Of a stretch of 51,646 nucleotides of DNA, positions 7,954 to 17,300 are shown one piece after another (within the stretch, counting starts at the first letter, position 1; every line of letters starts with the position of its first letter). Under the pieces are notes generated by a model. It saw only the letters and a program-made list of their open reading frames with translations. It was not told the origin of the DNA and did no database searches. A program made the translations under genes and the position numbers. The stretch comes from Anaerolineae bacterium (GTDB lineage Bacteria; Chloroflexota; Anaerolineae; 4572-78; J111). The stretch covers positions 1 to 51,646 of the forward strand of contig JAFGDY010000097.1 in assembly GCA_016931895.1 (NCBI GenBank). Direction: 5' to 3'.

Positions 7954-9144
7954 TTACTCCCACACAGCATCAACATAATAACTCATGTAACCCCTGGGCC
8001 ACTCGCTGCCCCAAGATTGCAGGTACACCCGGCAGTGGTTGCTGTTGAACCATGTGCCGTAAGTGCGGGTTCCGGCTTCATCCGTCAGCATACAACTTGC
8101 CGGATAAAGGGTTAATCTTTTGCTGTAACTGTAACGGGGCGGACTCACATCAATAGATTGGTATTGGTAACGGCAGCCATAGTAGCCATAACAAACGTAC
8201 CCGTCGTCGTCCCGGATTTCGATGTTGATGGGCAAGTAATAGGAATTGGCAGCGGAAGAGTACCGTGACGCCCAGGGAAAATAGGCGTATCGCCACCACC
8301 CCAACCGCCAGTAGGGCCAGATTTCGTAGCTATCATAGGCCGTAGACGTACGAACTGGAACCTGGCTTACCGACACCATCGCATAAGGGTCGGGGGCGGA
8401 GGTTGAATCTGTCGCGTCATATATTTTTAGGTAATTAAGGCTGACCCCCACCCGGAGCGGTCGGTATTGGTAATACTGTGCCTCGGCCTCAAACTCGTTC
8501 GCTTCAACGGGCAGGTCAAAAGCTCCAAACTCCACGCCGCTAACTTCAACTTCGGGCAGCGGGGTGGGGGTGACTACGATTGCGCCTGCCGCCGGTTCAA
8601 GCTGGCCGTAGTTGCTGGCCAGGATGGCCAAATCAAAAATGTCTACGGCGCCGTCAAAGTTGATGTCGGCAGTTGGGTCGTCTGTGCCGTAGCGGGCGGC
8701 GACAAAGGCAAGATCAAAAATATCAATGGGTTGATTTTCCTCATCGGTTATATCGTCCCGGGCTACCGCATGCTCATCCTTGACCGGCTCGCCTAACTCC
8801 GCTGCGCTGGGCGGATCAATGATGATGTCTGTGTCCGGCGGTGCGGTGGTGGGTTCGGTTTCAGTAGTTGGTTCCGGCGTCACCTCCGGCTCCAGGATCA
8901 GGCCGACATCCACCGGCGCGGCGGTGGGGTGTTGGTCAATTGCCTGGTCACCCGTTTTGGTGGTTGGCTCCGGCGTGGCCAGCGGCGAGACCGGCGCTAC
9001 CGGAGTGGCAATTTCTTCGTGCGCCGAGTCAGGTTCCTGCGCCCAGGCCAACCGGCCGGCCTGGCTCCAACCGATCACGAGGATCACTAACGTGGCCACA
9101 ATTACCAGTTTACTAAACTGCCAATAAAAACTACGTCTATTCAT
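7954..9144 (-). CDS. Secreted protein with dockerin-like repeats and a C2-like C-terminal domain
   Basis: The start at 9144 is fixed by a perfect AGGAGGT seven bases upstream, giving 396 residues. Residues ~10-36 are a signal peptide or anchor ending in AWAQ. A Pro/Thr/Glu-rich linker follows. A paired Ca-binding dockerin-like module comes next: QPIDIFDLAFVAARYG, then DINFDGAVDIFDLAILASNYG (about 135-185). The C-terminal ~200 residues are rich in Tyr, Trp and Ser. They contain LKIYDATDS, DPYAMVSV and INIEIRDDDG, which resemble the strand and Ca-loop pattern of C2 domains; this is my reading, not an established family. The gene follows the SBBP gene by 38 bp and shares its operon. No cohesin is visible in the window. 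Confidence 0.75.
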   Translation of the reverse strand: MNRRSFYWQFSKLVIVATLVILVIGWSQAGRLAWAQEPDSAHEEIATPVAPVSPLATPEPTTKTGDQAIDQHPTAAPVDVGLILEPEVTPEPTTETEPTTAPPDTDIIIDPPSAAELGEPVKDEHAVARDDITDEENQPIDIFDLAFVAARYGTDDPTADINFDGAVDIFDLAILASNYGQLEPAAGAIVVTPTPLPEVEVSGVEFGAFDLPVEANEFEAEAQYYQYRPLRVGVSLNYLKIYDATDSTSAPDPYAMVSVSQVPVRTSTAYDSYEIWPYWRLGWWRYAYFPWASRYSSAANSYYLPINIEIRDDDGYVCYGYYGCRYQYQSIDVSPPRYSYSKRLTLYPASCMLTDEAGTRTYGTWFNSNHCRVYLQSWGSEWPRGYMSYYVDAVWE

Positions 9145-9182
9145 TTGTTTAACCTCCTCTTGGGTTAATCCGCTTTTTATTC

Positions 9183-12100
9183 TCATTCCTGCTCAAGCTC
9201 AGGATGACGTTGGCCGTAATGGCTGGCGACAAAGGTCAGGTCAAAGATGTCTACCACGTTGTCCTCATTGAGGTCGGCAGTGGCGTCATCGCCGTTATAC
9301 CGGGAGGCGATGAAGGTCAGGTCAAAGATGTCAACCTGGCGGTCGTCGGTTACATCACTCCGGGCTAAATCCTCCATTGAGAAAATATCAATATTGATTT
9401 GGTCGCTGTGGTCTGGTTGAGCCGCCGGTTGAACGCCCCAGCAAGGGTTGGTATGATCGCCGATGATGGTGATAATTCCCGGCGTTGTGCCGCTGGAAAC
9501 GTAAACACGGTTGGTGGTCCGGTCCACGGCAATGCCTTCGGTTGGCCCGGCTCCAACATTGGAGGGGTAGGGAACGTGGAAGTACCCGGCCCAACCTTTA
9601 GGAATCAGTAAAGCCTGGTTGGCCTCGCTACCGTCGCCGGTGGTGGTGGTAGCCCACACGTGCCCGCCGTCAAACCAGGAGCCGAGGTTGGGGTTAACCG
9701 CAATCGCCCGAAGGGGGAGAGGGCGGTAGCGATTGAAGCCGCGTTGGAAAGAAGCCCATCCCAGAAATTGGTCGGGCTGTCCGTGCAGCCAACTGATGGG
9801 CACAATCCGGTTGGTGTGCACCGTAGCCACGTAAACTATGTCTCGGGTTTCGTCAATGGCAATGCCGTAGGGCCGGCCGCTGTCCCACAGAGACACTTTT
9901 TTGCTCACCGTGTCGCCCTCAATAACGGTCACCCAATTGTCGCCAAAGTTGGCCACGTAAACTTTTCCGGTGTTGGGATTTACGGCCAAATGGCGCGGTT
10001 GAAGCAGCGTATCGGTGAGGGTAGCGGTCACCGATAGCGTTGCGGCATCTACCACCGTCACCGAGTTGTCCTGGCTGTTGGCCACGTATACCCGGTTATT
10101 GGTGGAATTGTAAGCCACGCCCCACGGCCCCTGGCCAACCTGAATAGAAGATAGCACGTTAAAACCGGTGGCCTCCTGGTTGGCCTGGATGGGGGTCAAC
10201 AGATCAAGTTCGTAATTACTGACCCAGATGATGTTGTTGGTGGCATCGTAGGCCAGGCCGTTGGCCGAGGTGATGCCGGTGATGGTTTGCAGCACCGTGT
10301 TGGTGTTGCTGTTTATCACCGAAACGCTGTTGCCGCCAAAGTTAGCCACGTAAACCCGGTTGCGGCTGGGGTCCACGGCCACGCCGCGCGGGGTGTCGCC
10401 CACGGTGATGTCGCCCAGATGAGCGGGACCGCAATCGTGGGCCGGCACGGGCGAGGGTTCTGGCGTGGGCGTGGGGGTGGGTTCGGGTTCCGGTTCGTCG
10501 CTGCCGGTAGCCAGTTTGGCCACAAACGCGTCCATGCCTTCCAGCACCGAATCAAACGCCCCTTCGGTGATGGGGAACTGGGGCGAACCGGCTGTTCCGG
10601 CCACGTACACATGGCCGGCCTGGTCTATGGCCAATCCTTCGGCCCGGTCGCCGCCATCGCTGCCGCCCAAAAAGGTGCTGTAGGTCAGGGTCGAGCCGTT
10701 GGAGTTGATGCGGCTCACAAAAGCATCAGAGCGGGCGGGCGACTCGTCGCAACTTTCGCACACGGTATCAAAAGCGTTGGGCGTGGTGGGAAAATCCGTA
10801 GAGTAGGTGTAGCCGGTCACATAAACGCTGCCGGCCCGGCTGACGGCCAGGTGAAAGCCGTAATCGTAGCTGCTGCCGCCCAGGTAACTGGCGTAAATCA
10901 GGGCATTGCCGGCGGGGTTGAGTTTGGCCACAAAAGCGTCGGAGTAGGTGGGGCTGGGGCCACATTCGGTGCAAGCATCGTCAAACACGCCCTCGGTTAC
11001 GGGAAAGTCGGGCGAGGCCGTATGGCCGGAGAGGTAGGCATTACCCAAGCTATCCAGGTCAAGGGCGTACACGTAGTCTGACATGCTGCCGCCGATAAAG
11101 GTGGCGTATACCAGGTCTGAGGCATCAAGGTTTAGTTTGGCCACGTAACCATCGCTCCCTTCGTAGGTGGTGTCAAACGCGCCCTCGGTTACAGGAAAGT
11201 CGGGTGAAACGGTCCAGCCGGTCACATAGGCGTATCCTTGTTCGTCTACAGCAATATCGTAGCCGTAGTCGCCGTTGGCGCCGCCCAAAAAGGTGGCGTA
11301 AATTAATTCGGTGGCGTCGGGATTCAACTTAACCGCGTAGGCTTCATTCAGTTCATTGACCCGGTCCAAAACGCCTGGCGTTACCGGAAAGTCATCAGAA
11401 AAAGTGGAGCCGGAGGCGTAAACGTATCCGGCTTCGTCAACATCCAAATCCCAGCCAAAATCGCCGTCGCTGCCGCCGAGCAGGGTAGAGTAGACCAGGG
11501 CCGTGCCGGTGGGGTTGAGTTTGGCAATAAAAGCTTCGGCGCTGCCTTCCATCATATTGTCAACAACGCCGGGGGTGGTAGGGAAGTCGGTTGAAGCCGT
11601 GTTTCCGGTAAGGTACACATAGCCGGCTGCGTCCACCTCAAGGCCCCGGCTGTATTCAAAGTTGTTGCCGCCGATGAAAGTGGCGTAAACCAGGCCAGTG
11701 CCGTCGGGTGTCAGTTTGACCACGTAACCGTCGGTTTCGTCGCCCTCAACGGTGGCGTCAAACGCGCCGGGGGTGAAGGGAAAACCGGGGTAGGCCTGGC
11801 CGGTGATATAGGCGTAACCATCGGCGTCAACGGCCAGCCCCAGCCCCGATTCTAGCAGCCCCTCTCCGCCCAAAAAGGTGCTGTATTGCAGGTCGGTGGC
11901 CCCGGCAATGCTCAAGGCTGGCTGGCCGCTAATGATGATTTTTACGGTGGTCAGGTAAGGGGCCACAATTTTGTTGTCTTCTACTATGGGTTTGATAGTT
12001 GAGGTGTCCACGGCCTGCTCGTCGGCGGTGACAACTTCTAAGAGAGGCAGCGCGACTTCTCCCACGGCAGTGTCCAGGTGCAGCAGGCCCTGGTTGTCCA

Positions 12101-12725
12101 CGGCGATGTGGTTGGCCCCGGCAACTTCTAAACGGATCTGTTGGAGCAGCGCGTCAAGATTTTCAGGATTATCCAGATCGTCCTGACGCACAATAAGGCG
12201 CTGCACCAACCGGCCGTTTTCGCCGGTCACTTCCCAATCAAGGCCGGGGTAAAGGTCTATGTAGCGCACGCCGCCCCACACCGGCACGTCGGCCTGCCAC
12301 TGGGCCGGGTTATTGCCCAGGAAATAGGAAACGCGCGTATTTTGCCGGTTGAAAGGTTCCAGGCGGGGGTGGGGATTGGCTTCCATAAAAGTGAGCTTAA
12401 GATTGACTCCCTGGCGCGGTTCGTTTTGGGCCGTTGATTGGGCCGTGATGGCCTCTATCTCGGCCATAGGATTGGGGTCTTCCAGCACGGTCAGCCACAG
12501 GGCGTCATCCGTGAGGCGGAGGTTCATTTGCCCCATGCTGGCCTGAAAGCGAGACTGCTCATCGCCGGAAAACTGGCCCACATTTTCAATGAACAGGGCC
12601 GACGCAGCCGGCTGCGCCAGGGCCAGGGGGGGGGATGATTCCGATGATGTAGCCCAAACCAAAACCAGACAAGTCAAAATAATGATTTTGCCGACGATCC
12701 AATAAACATTTTTTTGCGTGTTCAT
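9183..12725 (-). CDS. Large secreted SBBP-repeat / YVTN-propeller protein with dockerin-like C-terminus
   Basis: The ATG at 12725 is chosen for its GGGGAAAGGAATT upstream sequence and a following signal peptide, giving 1180 residues. The order of parts is: a beta-rich N-terminal domain (~35-260) as often precedes SBBP repeats; about eight SBBP repeats (~270-730) with the recurring YATFIGG, D-x-x-G-x-x-Y-V/I-T-G and FPVT-x-G-x-F-D pattern; a Glu/Pro/Thr linker; then a YVTN-type propeller (~760-1100) with repeats such as NRVYVANFGGNSVSVI. A dockerin-like pair closes it (QVDIFDLTFIASRYN and NVVDIFDLTFVASHYG). It is probably an extracellular or surface-bound adhesion or scaffolding protein. No enzymatic motif is seen. 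Confidence 0.85.
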   Translation of the reverse strand: MNTQKNVYWIVGKIIILTCLVLVWATSSESSPPLALAQPAASALFIENVGQFSGDEQSRFQASMGQMNLRLTDDALWLTVLEDPNPMAEIEAITAQSTAQNEPRQGVNLKLTFMEANPHPRLEPFNRQNTRVSYFLGNNPAQWQADVPVWGGVRYIDLYPGLDWEVTGENGRLVQRLIVRQDDLDNPENLDALLQQIRLEVAGANHIAVDNQGLLHLDTAVGEVALPLLEVVTADEQAVDTSTIKPIVEDNKIVAPYLTTVKIIISGQPALSIAGATDLQYSTFLGGEGLLESGLGLAVDADGYAYITGQAYPGFPFTPGAFDATVEGDETDGYVVKLTPDGTGLVYATFIGGNNFEYSRGLEVDAAGYVYLTGNTASTDFPTTPGVVDNMMEGSAEAFIAKLNPTGTALVYSTLLGGSDGDFGWDLDVDEAGYVYASGSTFSDDFPVTPGVLDRVNELNEAYAVKLNPDATELIYATFLGGANGDYGYDIAVDEQGYAYVTGWTVSPDFPVTEGAFDTTYEGSDGYVAKLNLDASDLVYATFIGGSMSDYVYALDLDSLGNAYLSGHTASPDFPVTEGVFDDACTECGPSPTYSDAFVAKLNPAGNALIYASYLGGSSYDYGFHLAVSRAGSVYVTGYTYSTDFPTTPNAFDTVCESCDESPARSDAFVSRINSNGSTLTYSTFLGGSDGGDRAEGLAIDQAGHVYVAGTAGSPQFPITEGAFDSVLEGMDAFVAKLATGSDEPEPEPTPTPTPEPSPVPAHDCGPAHLGDITVGDTPRGVAVDPSRNRVYVANFGGNSVSVINSNTNTVLQTITGITSANGLAYDATNNIIWVSNYELDLLTPIQANQEATGFNVLSSIQVGQGPWGVAYNSTNNRVYVANSQDNSVTVVDAATLSVTATLTDTLLQPRHLAVNPNTGKVYVANFGDNWVTVIEGDTVSKKVSLWDSGRPYGIAIDETRDIVYVATVHTNRIVPISWLHGQPDQFLGWASFQRGFNRYRPLPLRAIAVNPNLGSWFDGGHVWATTTTGDGSEANQALLIPKGWAGYFHVPYPSNVGAGPTEGIAVDRTTNRVYVSSGTTPGIITIIGDHTNPCWGVQPAAQPDHSDQINIDIFSMEDLARSDVTDDRQVDIFDLTFIASRYNGDDATADLNEDNVVDIFDLTFVASHYGQRHPELEQE

Positions 12726-12958
12726 AATTCCTTTCCCCTTTCTTTTGGCCGGAAACAAAAAGAGCCAAACCCGTAACGGGCCGGCTCCATTATTGATATT
12801 GAATTGAATCCCAAACAGGCAAAGCAGCACCTTTTGGGCTGCCCGCGTATTGAACGGCATCGCCAAAAGAACATTGGTGGGTCACAATGCTTCACCTATT
12901 TGGATGAGTTGTTAAAGAGCTATCAGGTAGAATGGGCTGAATAGAGATAAACCCATCC
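12726..12958 (-). promoter_or_regulatory. Long structured 5' leader of the dockerin operon
   Basis: About 230 bases separate the predicted transcription start from the ATG at 12725. On the minus strand it contains CATTG/CAATG (loop TGACCCAC), a hairpin with arms CCCAAA and TTTGGG (12810-12838) with an inner AGG/CCT, and then an intrinsic-terminator-like hairpin 32 bases before the start codon. This arrangement suggests conditional termination by a riboswitch or attenuator. It does not match the conserved cores of c-di-GMP-I, TPP, SAM, cobalamin or glycine riboswitches as I know them. The leader is in frame with the gene from 12866, but the extra residues do not look like protein. Confidence 0.5.
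12757..12787 (-). terminator. Intrinsic terminator hairpin inside the leader
   Basis: On the minus strand GAGCC and CCCGT arms pair with ACGGG and GGCTC around a tiny loop with a small internal mismatch, followed by TTTTTG. It precedes the coding region rather than following it, so it should act as an attenuator. Confidence 0.6.
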
Positions 12959-12964
12959 TAATCT

Positions 12965-12993
12965 ATCATAACATAAAATCGAGAGATTTTCAA
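12965..12993 (-). promoter_or_regulatory. Sigma70-type promoter of the dockerin operon
   Basis: On the minus strand a -35 box TTGAAA (12988-12993) and a -10 box TATGAT (12965-12970) have an ideal 17-bp spacer. The predicted start is near 12958. Confidence 0.65.
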
Positions 12994-13029
12994 TTATACC
13001 TTGGGCCTAGCTCCAAAATCGTACAGACT

Positions 13030-13052
13030 CTAAGGGTTTCAAAAACCTTTAG
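13030..13052 (-). terminator. Weak terminator hairpin after the lipoprotein gene
   Basis: On the minus strand CTAAAGGTTT pairs, with one mismatch, with AAACCCTTAG around a TTG loop, about 10 bp past the stop codon. There is no clear T-run, so termination would be inefficient. Confidence 0.35.
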
Positions 13053-13061
13053 GATTTCCGG

Positions 13062-14375
13062 TTATTGACTCAAATAGGCCAGACTGTCGGCAAAAGGTGG
13101 CTCAGAGGGATCAAGGACGGCGGCTTTTTGTAGGTCGGCCAAAATCTGCGGGTCATGCGGGTCAACCAGGTAATTGGCCCAGGCTTGCAAAAAGTAAGCG
13201 GCGGCCAAATCGGGTTGAACCTCCAGGGCGGCGGTAGCCCGGCCAACGATCCGGTCGCGCAGAGTGTCTTCCCAGCCTTGGGCCGGGGTTTCCACCACCA
13301 GCGGCGACATTGGGCCAAAAAGTTCTTCAACCGGATAGGGCCGCATCAAGTCAAGCGCGGCGGCGTAATCGCCATAAAATACGTGGCTCAAAAGGGGATA
13401 GGCTCCGATGTTAATTTGCTCAATTAGGTCTTCGGTTTGCATGCTGATGAGGATGTTGTTCCAGACCACGGTTTTGTTTGAGGCGTCAATGGCTACAGCC
13501 TGGTCAATGGCGGCCTGGGCGTCTTTCCACAACCCGGCTTCGGCCAGGGTGACGGCGCTGTTGTTGGCTTCGCGCAGGTCGGCGGGAGCGGAGTCGGGCA
13601 GCGGGGTCAGAGTGACTTCAACCAGTTGCTCGCCATCCCACTGCCACACCTGGAAACCGGGCAGCCACACCCCGCAGGCGTAACAGAAAACGTAGGGGTC
13701 GGTGGTATTAAGGACCACTTCCAGGGTGCCATCGTTGTTTACATCGGCGGTTTGGCCCGCGCCGGGGCTGGAGCTAAAACCGCTCAGGGCAATTTGCAGG
13801 TCTTGGCTATCAAATTTGAATAAATGGTACGTGCCGCTGTGCGCCCCGACCCCTGCCTGTAACTCCAGCCAGATGTTCTCCGGTTCTAATCTTACCTGCT
13901 GCACCGTGTCTTCACCCACGTAGTCGGCATCGTCCATTTCCACCTGGCTGAGTTCTTGCCACTGGCCGTTGTCATAAGCATAAATGGCCACAAATTGCAT
14001 TTGCTCTTTTTCAAAGTTACGCAACCCGTAACTGAAGGCGGCCCACAACGGTTGTTGCCCCTCGCCCACGGTCAGGGGCAGAACCTTGACCCCCTCAATG
14101 CCAAAGCTGTCAGGTGCCAGCGGCCCATCCGGGTAAATTTGGGCCATAAGTTGTTGGGCCAACTCATCTATGGAGGGAGGCGGCGTGGGAGTAGACGTAG
14201 GCGGCTCCGGGGTAGAGGTGGGCGGTTCGGGCGTTGGCGAGGGCGGTTCTGTGGTGAAGGTTGGCGTGTCGACAGGAATTGGCGTGTTGGTGGGTGGGGG
14301 GGGAGTGGATGTTTGGCCGCAAGCGGTTATGGTGAGCAGTAAAATTAAGCTAATGAATAGGAGGGTTTTGTTCAT
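13062..14375 (-). CDS. Lipoprotein with Thr/Pro-rich linker and TPR-like C-terminus
   Basis: A 437-residue lipoprotein: the signal peptide ends in a lipobox LTITAC with the lipidated Cys at residue 19. A Thr/Pro-rich spacer follows (22-67). The central part has a beta-rich domain with an FG-GAP/Ca-loop-like segment DVNNDGTLEVVLN, and the C-terminal ~170 residues look like helical TPR-type repeats (WKDAQAAIDQAVAIDASNKTVVW, then LEVQPDLAAAYFLQAWANYLVDPHDP). AAGGAC lies 7 bases upstream of the start. It is probably an outer-face anchored protein of unknown role. It is upstream of, and co-oriented with, the dockerin operon but separated from it by that operon's promoter. Confidence 0.75.
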   Translation of the reverse strand: MNKTLLFISLILLLTITACGQTSTPPPPTNTPIPVDTPTFTTEPPSPTPEPPTSTPEPPTSTPTPPPSIDELAQQLMAQIYPDGPLAPDSFGIEGVKVLPLTVGEGQQPLWAAFSYGLRNFEKEQMQFVAIYAYDNGQWQELSQVEMDDADYVGEDTVQQVRLEPENIWLELQAGVGAHSGTYHLFKFDSQDLQIALSGFSSSPGAGQTADVNNDGTLEVVLNTTDPYVFCYACGVWLPGFQVWQWDGEQLVEVTLTPLPDSAPADLREANNSAVTLAEAGLWKDAQAAIDQAVAIDASNKTVVWNNILISMQTEDLIEQINIGAYPLLSHVFYGDYAAALDLMRPYPVEELFGPMSPLVVETPAQGWEDTLRDRIVGRATAALEVQPDLAAAYFLQAWANYLVDPHDPQILADLQKAAVLDPSEPPFADSLAYLSQ

Positions 14376-14398
14376 GAATTTGTCCTTTTTTGATAGAT

Positions 14399-17300
14399 TT
14401 ATAGTAACGTTACCGGGTCAATATCAACCCGCCAACCCTGGGGCAGGGGCGTCAGCGGGCGCAGAATTGCGGCCGGGTCCTGGGCGCGGAGCAGAATGTG
14501 CCAGCGGTATTGATTGCGCACCCGGCGCACGTAAGCGGGCGTGGGGCCAATGATCTCAACCGCGGGCAGCCCCTGCCGTTCGATGTACAGCCGTAGCCGG
14601 TCGGCCAATTTTTGAGCCTCGGCGGCGCTGCGTTCCGGGCCGGGGCCGCTGTAGAGCAGCAGGGCCAGGCGTTTGAAGGGCGGGTAGGTTTGCTCGCGCC
14701 GGAAGGCCAGTTCGGTGTGGTAGAAGCCTTCGTAATCGTGATTGGCCGCGGCTTCGATGGCCACCTGGTCGGGATTGTAGGTTTGGACGATGACCCGGCC
14801 GCCCAGGGGACTGCGCCCGGCCCGGCCCGCCACTTGCATTAATAATTGAAAGCTACGCTCGGCGGCGCGGAAGTCGGGCAGGTAGAGGGCGGTGTCGGCG
14901 GAGATAACGCCAACCAGCGTAACCAGGGGCAGGTCCAGCCCTTTAGCCACCATTTGCGTGCCCACCATCACGTTGGCCTGCCCGGCCATAAAGTGGCGCA
15001 AAAAAACATCGTGGCTGCCTTTTTGGCGGGTGGTGTCCCAATCCCAGCGAATAGTTTGGGCCTGGGGAAACATCTTTTTGACCGTTTCTTCCACGCGCTG
15101 CGTGCCCAGGCCAAAGTAACGGATGCGTTCACTCTGACATTCCGGGCAAACCTGGGCGGGACGGGCGCGATAGCCGCAGTAATGGCACACCATCAATTCG
15201 CCGCTGGTGTGGTAGGTGAGGGTGTTTTCGCAGTGGGGGCAGGCCATCACGTAACCGCAATCGCGGCAGATGACAAAACTGGCTGCGCCGCGCCGGTTCA
15301 AGAACAGAATGATCTGTTCGCCGCGGCCGAGCGTTTCCCGGATGCCGTCTTGCAGCGCCCGGCTGAAGATGGTGCGATTGCCCGCTTTCAATTCGTCGCG
15401 CAGATCAACCACCCGGACCTCCGGGAGGGGCAGCGCCACAAAATCCGCCGGCTGGCCATCGGCTGTTGCCGGTTCCATCGGTTTCATTCTGCCGCCTGCC
15501 GTCTTTCGGCGTTTGATCAACGCCTGCTGCACGGCCAGGTGTTTGGTGTGGGCCAGGATGCGCGTGGGCAGGGTTAATAGTTTGTACTCGCCGCGTTCGG
15601 CCCGGCGATACGTAACGATATCGGGGGTGGCGCTGCCCATGATCACCAGGGCCTGGCTCAACCGGCCCAGTTCAAGGGCGGCCTCGCGGGCGTGGAAAAT
15701 GGGCGGGCGATCGCGCTGTTTGTAGACCGGTTCGTGTTCCTCGTCAACTACCAGCACGCCCAAATTTTTAACCGGCGCAAACAGGGCCGAGCGCGGACCG
15801 ACCACAATCGGCAGTTCGCCGGCCCTCACGCGCTCCCAGGTGTCGTATCGCTCCCCCGGCGATAGGGCGGAATGCCATACGGCCACTTTGCCCGGAAAGC
15901 GGGCCGAGACCCGTTCTACTGTTTGGGTGGCCAGGGTGATTTCCGGCACCAGCATGATGATTCCTTGACCAGCTTTTAGAGCGGCGGACATGGCCTGCAG
16001 GTAAATTTCGGTTTTGCCGGAGCCGGTCACGCCGTGCAGCAGAACGGGGCGGTGGTCGGTAAAATCCGGCTGCCAGCAGCGGGTGATTTCCTGCCACACG
16101 GTTTGCTGTTCGGCGGTCAGTTTGGGTGGGGCGTCCAGGGTGAAACTGCGCCCGGCCAGGGGGTCGCGCCAACGGCGAGCTTCGTCCAGACTGATGAGGC
16201 CGGCTTTGGCCAGGTCGCGCAGGGTGGGCAAGGTGGCATCGGTTTGGGCATAGACCCAGCCAATCCAGACCGGGCCGTCCTCTTCGGCCAGCAGGCGCAG
16301 CACGGCGGCATGTTTTTGCGCGCCGCGCAATTGGACAATGGCCTCGGTGAGTTGCTCAACGGGCAGGGTCAGGGCAATGCGTTCCGGTTCGTCAAAACGA
16401 ATGATCAAGCCTTTTTTCAAAAGGGTGTAGATATGATTTCGATTAGCTTTAGTGGCAGTTATAACCTCATCAATCAACGCCGGTTGCTTTTGGACACTCA
16501 GATAACGTATGATCTGTTGTCCGGTCTTAGATTTAATGAGAGTATTGAGTTTAGGTGGTTCGGTCTCACCCCCCGATAAATTTTTGGTGCCAGTTTTTTT
16601 ATATTGAGAAAAAAGCGCGGCTTTGATAATGTCTTTTTGATGAGGGGAAATGGCTAACCGCGTTTGAGCAGGGATAATTTCTACCCAACTTGGTTCGGTC
16701 AATAATTTGACCTGCTCTTTGGAGGAACAGTCTGTCTGAGCCAACACGTCGGCCAGCGCAGGCAGGGGATCATCCAGGTTGGCCAGGTAAAGCAAGAGAT
16801 CGGCTTGTTTTGAGGCGTGGCCGAGGGTGGGCAGCACGGCCTCAACCTCGTCGGGGGGAATGAGCAGTTCCACCATCCGTTCCAGTTTGGGGCCAACGCG
16901 AGGTTTGCCCAGGGTGGCTTGTTTGCGGGCCAAACCCTTTTGGATTAAAGCTTCGGCCGCAGTTTGGTCAACTTCGGCCAGGGGGGCGGTGTGGTGCTGG
17001 CGGAGATAGGTTAACAAAATCTGTTCCGGCGCGTTGAGTTCTGCTTGAGCGCCGGCAACGGGCGTGGGTTTCAGCGTCCATTCCGGTTTGCGGCTGGAGC
17101 CGGGCGGCAAAAAGTATTTCAGGCAAATGGCCAGGGGCGCCAGCGTTTCCCGTGAAAGCCAATAAGCCAGGTTGATTTGGGCCGGGGTGAGTACAGGCTC
17201 TGGATCAAGGATTGCGGCGATTGGTTTGGTTTCCGCTACCGGTGAGCTGTCGCTCAACCCCACGACAATGGCCGGCAATTGTTGCGTGCGGAAGGGCACG

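Noticed and set aside
10287-11081. 264-codon plus-strand frame opposite the SBBP repeats
   Set aside because: It is the antisense shadow of a repetitive gene; its Gly/Val/His-rich sequence has no domain character.
10440-11900. DNA tandem repeats in the SBBP region
   Set aside because: The repetition is at protein level (SBBP units). The DNA copies have diverged and do not form a recent tandem array.
12726-12866. N-terminal extension of the SBBP protein to 12866
   Set aside because: The frame is open, but it crosses the terminator hairpin and lacks a ribosome-binding site. The ATG at 12725 has both a good site and a signal peptide.
12726-12958. c-di-GMP-I (GEMM) or cobalamin riboswitch
   Set aside because: The leader has terminator architecture, but I could not find the conserved GEMM core or a B12 box, so no class is assigned.
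15768-16172. 134-codon frame inside priA
   Set aside because: It overlaps the helicase core in another frame and reads as an Arg/Pro/Gly-rich shadow.
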